A stretch of 64,000 bases of DNA from Reticulitermes speratus. Lineage: Eukaryota; Arthropoda; Insecta; Blattodea; Rhinotermitidae. This document shows positions 48,657 through 60,200 of the stretch, one piece after another. The translations under genes and the position numbers were made by a program. The DNA is taken from contig JAJKFL010000014.1 in assembly GCA_021186555.1 (NCBI GenBank), positions 29,900,033-29,964,032 on the forward strand. The letters run 5' to 3'. The notes under the pieces were generated by a model. It saw nothing but the letters and a program-made list of their open reading frames with translations. It was not told where the DNA came from and made no database searches. The first letter of the stretch is position 1; every line of letters begins with the position of its first letter.

Positions 48657-51600
48657 TACTGCTGCAGCATTCAACTCCCACAAATCCTGATGAAAACTTT
48701 TCTGATCTTTTAGCTATACCCATTTAAATCTAGCTTCCAGATCCTACAAACACTTACTAAAACTCTTCTTATCTTTTTGCCATATCCATGTCTTTTTTCA
48801 CTGGATTTAGCCTTCATCATTTGCAAACAGAGAATTTCAGATCCCCAGTAATTTAGCCCTGGCAGCTGGATTTTACTTAAGGAATAATAGTACTAGTATT
48901 GAAAGAAAATAATGCATCGTCAGTAAAGGTTACTAGCATCTTGCTCTCAGCCACCATACTGCGACTATTCACTCATACCAGCAACTTAGATGTCAACCCA
49001 CAATGAATGTTCCTCTGAAACACTGGCAATAAAGCCCACTTCTATGTGGTCCCAATGCCCAGAAACCACATGAAAATTGTGGTTATGTGTTTAGCACTTC
49101 AAATCCATATTCAGCAGTTATGGGTTCACATGTAGCTCTATGGACATGTCATATGATTTTTCATGTTTTTGCTCAGCTCATCAATATCAGTGCTAGGAAA
49201 GTACTTTAAAATCGACCGTGACCACTTCCTTACAAAGTTGTCATTTATAGAGACCTTTCATTTGACAGCACATAACCAGTGCAACTCAAAAAGTGTTTAC
49301 ACAAATCAAGAGTCACTCAATTCTCATAGAAACTGTACAAGCTCATTCAGACTTCTTGTTTGCTGTTCTGGCTTACCTTCCAATGTATTCACCTGCTAAT
49401 CTCATGAACTAACACTATTATTAAACAGGAATATTATTTTGCACACTGCCCACCACTGTCTTGGATTTTCACACTACATTTCAGAAACGACGTCTGTTTC
49501 TTCCATCATCAGGCACAGATGTTCCTACTAAGTGGGGCACCGTATTAACCACCAGTACACAGTCTTTTAAATTCCAGGTTTCTGCTGCAGCTGGAGCACT
49601 GTTCAATTTACATGCCCACTGTGGGACAGTGTTTTCCCCTTCGGACAAAAAAGGATGTATGTTTAATGTGACAGCAGTGTCCCATTTGTCCATTAAAGGC
49701 TAAAAGCTAGCCTCTGTCACTGGTCTAGATGTTAAATGATAAAAGTTTCCGAGACATTTTGTTTGAAATATCTCAAGAAAATGGGCAATGTCAAAATAAC
49801 AGTCATGTTTATTGTAACACATCACTGACATAAACATTCATTCACCCTATCATGCTAAGGATAAATGTAAAAACATCACATACACGTTACAGGCTGCAGT
49901 CTGTGATATAAATTATACTGCAGGGCATTCAGTACAGAGCAGGATACAAATACAAATTGGTCTTGTGAAAAACACTGCCAGTATTCTACTCTATCATGCC
50001 CACTGTGAGCAAGAAAAAAATGTACAAACATATGACTAGGATAAGAAAGAAACAGTGTACAAACATACTACTAGGATAACAAAACACACATTTCTACACA
50101 GCAGAACATCACTGACATTACCATTTTTGATCAACTTAAAAGTAGTTGTCTATTCACCATTCCTACAGCACAAATTCACTTTTGTCACTCTTTGAACAGG
50201 AACTCAGATGATCACACACACCAAAATTGTATTCAAAATCTGACATATCTGAAATTTAGTTCCTTCACAGAATGCAATTAATGCCCAATACACTGGCAGT
50301 TTATATTTAATTAACACTTATTTCACACATATACTCTACATTGTTAAAGAATAGAACACAACAGACTTCAGCAAGTCCATGCAGTGTGTAGCTTGATACC
50401 CATGGCAACAGACAATTCTGTATATATAAAGCATTACCACTGTGACAACAATGTTGCAACATATTTCAACACTTTTTAAAGCAAATATTTTTTTTGTACA
50501 TGACAATATTAAACTCAAGATTACAAACGTGAACGTGAAATTCAAGATTACAAGTTAACATCAATAGTTAAGCACTCAAATTAATGCCTGGAATAGCTGT
50601 GACTAAATATGCTCATTCTTACATTACACAACCTGATTGGATGCAGTGAGAGGTTTCTTCAATAAATTTTAATGTATTTCAATGTTCATTATGCTTGAAG
50701 ACCAATTTGTAAGCATGGTGTTATATCTTGTTTAACTACACACATATTTCTCTTATTATATACATAGAATGTAATTTTGCCACCACTTACAACCCACTGC
50801 TATATCTGAATGGGAGAGGCTTAATGCTCTAAGAAGGTTGGAGAAGTCTGAATCACGGGATGATTCCGCATTTATCCGAATGGTGTTCCTTTGTCAAAAT
50901 AGCTAATTTAGCTTATTCATAAACTGAAACTAAAATTTATGTTTTGATTTAGAAGTAATCACTGAGTAATAAATCTTCAAATGTCATGAAACAGTTTAAA
51001 AGTGCATTACAGAACAGTTCTTCAAAATAACTGCTGCAAAATTTTGACAATGTGATCATCTAATTTCCTTTTAAGTACATGTGCTACAGTAACTACCAAG
51101 AATGTACTGTGTGGTCCACACAAAATCCCTGTATATACAGCTGCAATACAGTACAGCCCATAAGATCTACACCTACATAAATATTGAAACTGAATTTCAT
51201 GTTTCCTTCCCTGCTTTCATTTCTGTGCTTTTTTAGCCTTATGGTTTATTCTGATATACAATCTAAGTTTTGATAAACAGAAACTAAAACAGAAAACACA
51301 TCATTATGCTTTAATTCTTCAGCTGGTCTGGTGTACTCTTCGACATTTGTCAGAAACAAATGAAATAATAAACATTCACTAAATAACTCTAGGTTTAAAA
51401 ACATTTTCATTAAAATGGCTCACTATTATGCAAACACTGTCTAAAACAACATACAGACTACCTTAACAACGTAACTAGTCATCCTGCAACTACACACAAT
51501 ATAACTTCAAAATACATCTAAAACAACAAACTTCTAAGAAACTTAAAAAAATTTACACAACTGATATAAAACATTCCTCTTTTTGAGTAATGAGCTGCAA

Positions 51601-52067
51601 ATTGTTTAAACAGCTGGTATCATAAATTAAACAGCATGCCTGGGTGAGATGTGTGTTAAATTAAAGACTTTCATATTAATCATACAGAAAAAGTGCCAAA
51701 ATTTTGGCTTAATTTTAACTTTAGTTCATTAAATTAAAGTGCATTTGAAATTATTTTCTGTTCTGTATGTTTGTAACTAACCCAAATAATTATTCATATC
51801 GTGGTCTTATGGGCAATGACACATGTGCAGTATGGTTAGTGGATATCAATATTCTACAGAAACACACTGCCTTCACCTTCTGGGTACTGTGATCACAATA
51901 CTCAGTACATTACCCCATACCATAACTTGATTAAACAGCACAATTGTACTACACTCATTCACTCTAGAGATGCAATGAATCACAAGCTGTCCACTAGCGC
52001 ACTCAGTCTAAGTCTGTAACGTACAAGGCACTAGCAATGTGAAAAGCTGAGCACATACCAGTAGGCC
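48657..52067. other. No host exon recognised downstream of MAP3K
   Basis: CpG-poor DNA. Overlapping frames at 49461-49703 (both strands) look like chance. Traces of the foldback core are seen near 49480-49520. Confidence 0.5.
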
Positions 52068-52262
52068 GTGACAAACCTCAGGTGGTTTGTCACTGGCCTC
52101 TCAACATGGAAGCCCGGATTCAAACCCAGGCGAGTCCATATGGTGTTCCTGGAGGACAAAGTGGCACTGTGGCAGGTTTCTCACTTCAGTTTTCTCCTGT
52201 CAGTGTCAGACCACTAATACTCCATACTCATTCATTCATCTACCACAGACAATATATAATCT
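52068..52262 (+). mobile_element. SINE family B, CpG-decayed
   Basis: GCCGTGACAAACCTCAGGTG, GGATTCAAACCC (B box with CG changed to CA), GAGTCCATATGGTGTTCCTG and GACAAAGTGGCACTGTGGCA. It is in the CpG-poor domain. Confidence 0.8.
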
Positions 52263-52807
52263 TAGCAATTAAATAACACACTTAAAGACACTGGTAAAGT
52301 GCAATGAAGTATGCTGGGACAAGTGATGGAAAAGGCATCCAAATTTTTGAGACTGTCTACATCAGCAGGGTGTTGATATGATAACACATTCGACTGTTGT
52401 TCATACACACATCTTCCCAAATCATCATACACACCATCCATGCCACTCAGCAATACATAATGTATGCACATGTTGTTACCTAGCACGTTGGCGCAGTTGC
52501 ATCATCTCACACTGAGGAGAAATCTGATACAAATTCCAACTAAATTTTCTATGAGATTTACCTAGAACCTCTAGCAAATTCCAGGATATGGCTTAAAACA
52601 GTCCACAGCCACTTCCCCTGATGTTCCTCCAAATTCATCATTCACAATTGTCATACTGCATCTTGTTCATTGTGACACTGCAGCTGAGTGGTAATATACC
52701 TGTTTTTGATACAGCACCAACTCAGACAATGATAATGACAGACACAAGAAATCAATTGTATTATATCGTTAAATGCACACCACACCAGTCACCATCTGGC
52801 CATGAGT

Positions 52808-52846
52808 GGGTGGGTGGGTGGGTGGGTGGGGGGGGGGGGGGGGGGG
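52808..52846. repeat. (GGGT)n plus a 19-G homopolymer
   Basis: Five GGGT units run into 19 consecutive G at 52828-52846. The tract meets the G-quadruplex pattern of four or more G-runs with short loops, on the strand opposite to MAP3K transcription. Confidence 0.95.
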
Positions 52847-53096
52847 AACTTTAGATTCACATGCTGCACATTTCCAGCATATCTAAGTGATATCACAAAT
52901 CAAAAACTTTTGCCACTGAACATTTTCGTTTGTTGCTCCCTCAAACTTGCTGTTAAATTTATAATGCTAATTTTTAATGACCTTGCATATGTATTTCATA
53001 TCATCTCATTTCATACATGATGGAAACAAATAATATGAATAAAAATTATTGAACAGATACTCAGAAGAGCAATGTCATCACATATACAGTCAAACT

Positions 53097-53272
53097 TGGT
53101 TAAAACGTCATGAAAGGGACTGAATATTTTGTGTTGTTATAAATGAGTGCTGCTCTAACCAAGAGTATAATGTTCTGGCTAACAGTGATGAATTAATTGG
53201 TACCACAGAATATCTGATGTTATAGACAAGGTGTCGCATTAACCCATGTTGTTATATAACCTGGTTCAACTG
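53097..53272. mobile_element. Short CAG-ended MITE
   Basis: The left end is TA|CAGTCAAACTTGGTTAAAA and the right end is AACCTGGTTCAACTG, inverted and imperfect. It is 176 bp with no coding capacity. The right TA has mutated to AA. It resembles the outer element at 57084 in size and termini style. Confidence 0.6.
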
Positions 53273-54149
53273 AAATTTAAATGTATTATGTGTGATGAAA
53301 CTAGGCCTACAGACAACGCAACACATTATATTGTACAGAAACTACATTAACTTCTTGTTCTATGAGCATTCATTTAACAAACAAACAAAAACAAACAAAC
53401 AAAAAAGTTACAACTGAAACAAACCACACCATATCTCAGGAATCATCTTACAGAGCCACTTCTCATTATTTGTCTACTGTTATTTTGTTTTCCATTTTCC
53501 CTCTATACTGTATATTTGTCTTAATTAGTCCTCACCATTTCAAATTCATTACTATTGATTATAATAAATAAACGGGCCTCCATTTCTGTATCTCCACTAG
53601 ACTTACTTTCCTTCATTATTAGTTACGTGTGAATGTCTGGTCTCATGTAAACACATACCTGTCACCCCTACACTAGTGAGAAATACATTTTTGTTTAACA
53701 AATTTCTGATGTTTGTATGTTGATATTTCATGTACATGAACAGACTGCTACATACATCTAAAATGTACTGACAGTTACACTACTCAAGAGCATAAAATTA
53801 TAGGCAGTTTTCAGATTCTGTCCCTATTTTATAAACATGGATCATCTACAAAATTCAGGATTTACATTAAATTGTGGAACATAAACATAAAAGTCTGCTT
53901 AAAATGTGAGTTCAAGGCCATGATTGAAGTAACCAAAGTATAAGACTATAAGAGACATATCCAAAACAGACTCAAATCCTAGCCCTGACACTGCTAACAT
54001 TAAAAACATATTGAAGTCACGAGTCTTTACCACAAAGTGACTGTATTACACAAGGTGCTACTAGTTTACATATACGACAAACCCATCACCAGCCTCTCTA
54101 CATTTGCGTATTTGTGACAGACTGTGCCAACAGCTACCTTTTTTTTCCC

Positions 54150-54260
54150 TTATGTTTGTAGCCTCATACTCACAGCATCATGCTTCTTCAAACCAACTTT
54201 CAAGAAGTCTTCAACAAGTGAAGGTATATCAGTGGACAGACATACATCATCCTCATCAAC
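54150..54260 (-). CDS. Mekk1: MAP3K4-type last recognised coding exon and stop
   Basis: After acceptor tatttttcag the frame reads [20 protein letters not shown] and then [16 protein letters not shown] and stops with TAA, giving 36 codons. Vertebrate MAP3K4 also ends shortly after FVKV with an acidic tail, so a terminal exon here is reasonable. A strong donor-like string, GATGCT|GTGAGT near 54172-54167, allows an alternative in which the last seven codons are intron and a further 3' exon exists. I could not identify such an exon. Confidence 0.72.
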   Translation of the reverse strand, partial: VDEDDVCLSTDIPSLVEDFLKVGLKKHDAVSMRLQT

Positions 54261-57200
54261 CTGAAAAATATAAATAAGGACATTTTACATTTGGTGGCAC
54301 TTCATTCATGTCTACAGTCACGATGTGACAACACATATCGCTCATGAAATAGCAATTTGTCGAACCCACACAATTCGTCAGACTGAGATTCCCACGTTAC
54401 TAGACAGTTGGGTTACAAACACACCTTCTGTCAAAATGTTGTGTCCACAACAAAAATTGCTTGTCCTTATATTTTTGTAAAGACATAACATGCTTAAGTG
54501 TTGGTCTATTGAGGATCAGTCAAATTCTTTCTGTCTTCTGCAAAACTGTGTATTGGTGGGTTACGACAGATTGCTGTTTCAAGAGCGAAGACAGTTAATA
54601 TATCACAGGCAGTAATCGTGTGATATACAAGTATTAGAAAGCCATGAAAATGCATAATCTGATTACTTGGGACTTTAAGCTCTCACACTAGGGACTATGC
54701 AATTACAGTCTTCTAAGATGTGACACAACATAGTGCAGTAGATATGTATCAACATTTTTGAAGAACCTGCTGCCCCCATCTTCAGGGTAGAAGTGGGGGC
54801 AGCACAGTCCTCTGAAACATCGGTACCTATCTACACACTTCATGGTGTTTGATTCCAGAAGACAAGTAATTAGCAACAATTATTGTCAAACTTTCATACT
54901 TATAAAAAAAAAACTAGTCTCTAAACAGAAAGAGCATTCCAACTTATTTCTGAATAAAGTAAAACCCTATTCAGTGCAAACTCCTAATGTACAAGCCAAT
55001 GCACTCACCTTCACAAAAGTATGGTGAAGGAGTTCACTTGCAGAGGATCGTTGTCGTGGGTCATGTTGAAGACACAGCTTTAAGAACTGATGACCCTCCT
55101 CACTCAGACTGTCTGGAACAGCAGGTGTCTCCCCCATTCCTACTTTGAACATTATCTGATAATTGGAATCAAACTCTGGCCAGGGACGCTGGAACAAAAG
55201 CCACTATGCTAAAAAATGTATCTTTATTTTCTGTTTCTTATCCAACAGAATCAAAACAGCAAGCTGTACTCCAAAATGCAATATACATGTCTATTTTCCA
55301 AATGCATTCCTTGCAGAGGCTGTGCCATGACCCAGGTGGTTGATCAACAATCTCACAGCTTGGCAGCCTGGGTTCAATCCCATGCCAGTCCATGTGGGCT
55401 TTGTGGTGGCTGAAGTGACACTGGGACAGGTTTTTCTGTGAGATTCTGGTTTTCCCTTGTCAGGAACACTGAATCAATGCTCCAAACTCAAATTTCATTC
55501 ATCTACCATACATGTTACATAATCTTCACACCTTACATCATTGTTAATTAAAACACTTCTCCCTCTCATTCCTTGGAATCTACTCAACTTACTAACTATA
55601 ACGTTAATTTACTGCAGACATAGATCCACTGCTTAAGATACAGTTGTATTGCTGTGAACCCAATCTTATGACATATGGTAAATGTAAAGTTGAACACTAT
55701 GCATGCCTTTAAGGAACATTAGGAAGTGGAGGTATGGTTCCACATATTCTTAAATTAGGCACTAGATGGAGGTGAGCAGTCAGCTTTACATCCTGGCCAG
55801 TTTGATCCAGCAGACAGAAGCCCTGCTATCCACTGAATAAGAGGCCGGATGGGCCTCAGATCCAGTCTGGGTGCTTAGGAGAAGAGAAAAATCTCTTGCT
55901 CCCACTAGGATTCCTCAGTTGCCCAACCCATAGCTTAGTAAAAATACCAACCATGTTATCCTGGCACACTGATGTTACTGACCATAACATGTAAATCACA
56001 TTACATATTCACAACCAGTTTCCATACAGTTCATTTAAAAAATATTTCAAATCCAAGTAGGCAATGAAGTGTGTATTTTGCCATATACTAATTTCTTATA
56101 TCTGTCAGAGAACTCACGTTTGATTTGTACTTCATGTAAAGCAGGAGTCACATCACACTGATACAAACTGAAATGAAATTTGCCTCACATTTTTGGTGCA
56201 GACATCCAATGCCAAACATGTAATTTCATTCAGGGGCCTGTTCACAGGTGTATATCATATTTTCATTTTATGCACTTCAGGCAACCACTCAACATACCAT
56301 TGTTCAGTAAGTACATTTCACAATCAACAATAAATATCAGTGCCATACTGTTTACATGCAACTGAGCTCAAAAGAGTGATTAATGTTTCAACAGAATTGA
56401 TTTTGTTAATAAGAAGAAAGACTTTGTTGGGGTGATAAAATTCAGCAGTTCTGAATTTCAATTTACAGAGCATGTACAGAGAAAGTAGGAAATCAACACA
56501 AAATTCTGGTAGGAAACTGCTGCAGAAATAGATCATTTGGAAGAGCATGCTCTAACTCCATGGAGCAGAGTCCTTCCTGAGAAGCTAAAAGGTCCTCAGC
56601 TAGTCAAGAAATTCCCCACATTTTATGGAACCCGAAAGGTCATTATGGCTCACAAGCGCCTGCCCTATCCTGAGCCACAGCAATCCAGTTCATGTCTCCC
56701 CATCCCACTTCTTGAAGATCCATTTTAATATTACCCTCCCATCCATGCCCAGGTCTTCAAGTGGTCTCTTTCCATCAGGTCTCCCCACCAAAACTTGGTA
56801 CATACCTCTCCTGTCCCCCATACATGCCACATGCCCTGCCCATCTCATTCTCCTTGTTTTATCACGCGAATAATATTTGGTGAGGAGTACAGAGCATAAA
56901 GCTTCTCGTTATGTAGTCTTCTCCACCCCCGTTACCTTGTCCCTCTTAGGCCCAAATATCTTCCTCAGCACCCTATTCACAAACACCCTCAGCCTATGTT
57001 CCTCCCTCAATGTCAGAGACCAAGCCTCACACCCATACAAAACAGCAAGCAAAATTACAGTTCTGTATATCTTAATCTACATACAGTAAAACCCCGATAT
57101 AATGTTCCCGCATTTAGTGAAATCCCGGATTTAGTGATGATTTTATCATGTCCTGACAATAGCTCCATATAAACAAATAAACCTCCATTTAATGAAAACC

Positions 57201-60200
57201 TCAATTTAGTGAAATATGAGGTCTGACACAAAAAAAAAAACGAGACTGTGTCTGTAAGTATTTCTGTTTGACAAATTCAGCAAACTAACTACGATCGCCT
57301 TCAAAGTAATTCCCTTCTGAGTTAACACACAGCTGCATACAATGCTGCCAACGTTCAAAGCAATTCTGCATGTCATTTTCTGTCAGACTGTTGAGGATCT
57401 CCGTCGTTTTTACTTTCACATCTTCTACCGATAAAAAATGGGTCCCTTTGAGCACCGACTTGATCTTTGGGAAGAGGTAGAAGTCACAGGGAGCAAGGTC
57501 TGGCGAATAAGGTGGGTGCTCCATCACAGTGATGTTTTTATTGGCTAAAAACTGCTTCACAGACAAAGCGTTGTGGGCTGGCGCGTTATCCTGATGCAAA
57601 ATCCACCCGTTTTGCCACAATTCCGGTCGTTTCCTTCTCACACGTTCCCGTAATTTCGTCAACACTTCAATGTAATAGTGTTGATTCACCATCTGGCCGC
57701 TAGGTACCCACTCTGCCATCACAATACCCTGGATATCGAAGAAAACAATCAACATGGCCTTGAACCTCGAACGACTAATGCGTGCTTTTTTTGGTCTTGG
57801 AGATGATGTTGACTTCCACTGCATTGATTGTCGCTTGGTTTCCGGATCATACGTAAATATCCAAGTTTCATCACAAGTAATGACCAAATTCAACAAATCT
57901 GGTTCATCCTCAATGCGTTGCAAAAGGTCCGAACACAATTCCTGGCGGCGTTCCTTTTGTTCATCTGACAGAATTTTTGGAACCATTTTTGCACAAACCT
58001 TTGTCATGTTCAATTCTTCCGTTAGAATTCGTCGAACACTTTCCCTATCCAAATTAACTTTCTCAGCTACTGCTCGAACACCCAACCTTCTGTCTTTTCG
58101 AATCACATGTCGCACTTTTTCAATGTTGTCATCGTTAACAGCTGTGCGTGGCCAGCCTGGGCGATCATCATCTTTCACGCTTTCTCTGCCTTCCGAAAAT
58201 CGTTTGTGCCACTCAAAAACGCGTGCACGAGATATGCAATCTTCACCTAAGCCTCAGTCAATAATTGAAAAGTTTCCGTCGCGGATTTCTTCAGTTTAAC
58301 AAGAAACTTGATGTTAACTCGTTCACTTTTGCAGTCCGACATTTTCCGTCCGAGGGTAAAAACACGCCTATATTTGAAGATGCGTCAACTTGTACTGAGT
58401 GAAGCGATCGAGCTGAAACTTGTACAGTGGTGCCTCACAATTCAACACTAATCCGTCGCCAAAGTAATGTCGAAATGCGAAACTGTCGAATTGCGGGACA
58501 ATATTTCCCATATAAGTCTATTGAAAATAGATTAATTCGTTGTCGGACCCCCCAAGCGGGAGACAAATACACCATAATGGATTATTTACTTTACTATACT
58601 AACACACTAAATTACGAAATACACTATTATAGTCACAACACAACAGTTTATTGAGCCTTAGATTTTGGAAGGGGGTCTTCTTTATCCTGTTCTACCTCTT
58701 CTCGTCTCCTCTTTGCTTGAATTAGTTTAAGCTTGAATTAGAGTTAGTCACATCGAAAAGCTGTGAGAAAAGAGCCCTGGTGTAAAGTTTTTTAAAACAT
58801 GCAATCACTTCTTGATCCATGGGTTGGATCAGCGACGTCGTGTTTGGAGGCAAGAACTGGACTTTGATGAAGTCAAAGTCAATTCCAAGAATGTCCTCTA
58901 AGTCTTGAGGATGGGCACTAGCATTGTCAAGGATCAGCAGTGCTTTCAAAGGCAAATTGTTGTCAGTAAGGAACTTCTTCACGCTCGGGGCAAACACCTC
59001 AAAAATCCAATCTTTGAAAACTTTCTGGTCTACCCAGGCTTTTGCATTGGATTTCCACATCACTGACAGCTTGTATTTAATGATTTTTTTCCCAAAGCAC
59101 CGAGGATTTTCTGAGTGATAGATCAGAAGTGGCTTTAGTTTAAAGTCTCCGCTTGCATTTGCCGCCAATAACAAGGTAAGCCTATCTTTCATAGGCTTAT
59201 GTCCTGGGAGTTTCATTTCTTCTTGCGTGATGTAACTTCGATTTGGCAAGCGCTTCAAAAATAACCCAGTTTCATCCCCGTTAAAAATTTTCTGTGGCAG
59301 GTAGCCTTCCTTCCTGATTAAATCTTCAAATTTTTTCACAAACTTTTCTGCAGCATCTTTATCTGCACTAGCAGCCTCCCCATGTCTGAGAACACTATGA
59401 ATGCCTGTTCTACCTTTGAATCTATGAAACCATCCTCGGCTTGCTTTGAATTCCTCAGTTTTATTTGAGGTAGATCCTGGAGTTTTCTTCTGTAATTCTT
59501 CAAAAATTAACCTAGCCTTCTCACAGATCATTGCTTGAGTTACTGGATCTCCCTTCATCTGTCTTTCTTTAATCCAGGTAATAAGCAGCTTTTCCATCTC
59601 TTCATTGATCGAAGATCTATTCTTGTCAGAAATCTTCATTGCTCCAACAGACACCCTAGCACTCATAATCTTCTCTCTCTGTTGCCAAAAAGTTGCCACA
59701 TTGACCTAGGAACGCCATACTCTTGAGCTACACTTGCAATTGTGCTACCTTTTTGCACTTTATCTACAATTTCTTTCTTCTTCTCTATGCTCAACCAAGT
59801 GTGTATTTTCTGTTCACTTCTGTTTTTACTCATTCTTAATGGTGTAGGGTATGAAAAATGCAGAATTGAAAATTAGCACAAACAACACGAGCAAACACCA
59901 ATGCACTTCAATAAGAACTGACAAAAAACAAATGACAACGCACAATTCAATGCATGCGCATGCGCCGGCTGGCGCAACTCAACTGTCGAATTGCGAGGCA
60001 CCACTGTAACACTGTGACAGGACAGATCATGTTCCATAGCCGTATATTTGTTTCATCCCCCCACTCTTGGTTCCAGAGCTATAGGGTTAGTCTCGTTTTT
60101 TTTTGTGTCAGACCTTGTATATTCTAATCCCCCAGCAATTCATTAAATAGGGGTTTTACTGTATTTTTGGATAGCAAACTGGAAGACAAAAAAATTCTGC

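Larger units (their letters stand above)
57217..60117 (-). mobile_element. mariner element, interrupted by a Tigger insertion
   Basis: Inverted termini of about 30 bp share AGGTCTGACACAAAAAAA and continue to CGAGACT. They lie at 57217-57247 and 60090-60117, each flanked by TA. Removing the nested Tigger and one TA leaves about 1,317 bp, the usual size of a complete mariner. The transposase frame occupies its minus strand. The element sits inside the outer 177 bp element, in a MAP3K intron, in the same orientation as the gene. Confidence 0.9.
57084..60161. mobile_element. Outer CAG...CTG short DNA element (Tigger/pogo-like MITE), split by mariner
   Basis: The left end is TA|CAGTAAAACCCCGATATAA and the right end is ATAGGGGTTTTACTG|TA, so it has inverted termini and a TA target duplication. 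Without the mariner it is about 177 bp and has no coding capacity. CAG termini with TA targets are typical of pogo/Tigger-type and related mariner-superfamily elements. The sister copy of the surrounding tandem duplication lacks it, which supports both boundaries. Confidence 0.82.

Noticed and set aside
49461..49703. Exon of a second gene in the CpG-poor domain
   Set aside because: It is open on both strands with no known motif and no convincing splice sites, and foldback-like sequence overlaps its start.
57754..58299. 181-codon plus-strand frame
   Set aside because: It is exactly antisense to the mariner transposase and has no independent support.
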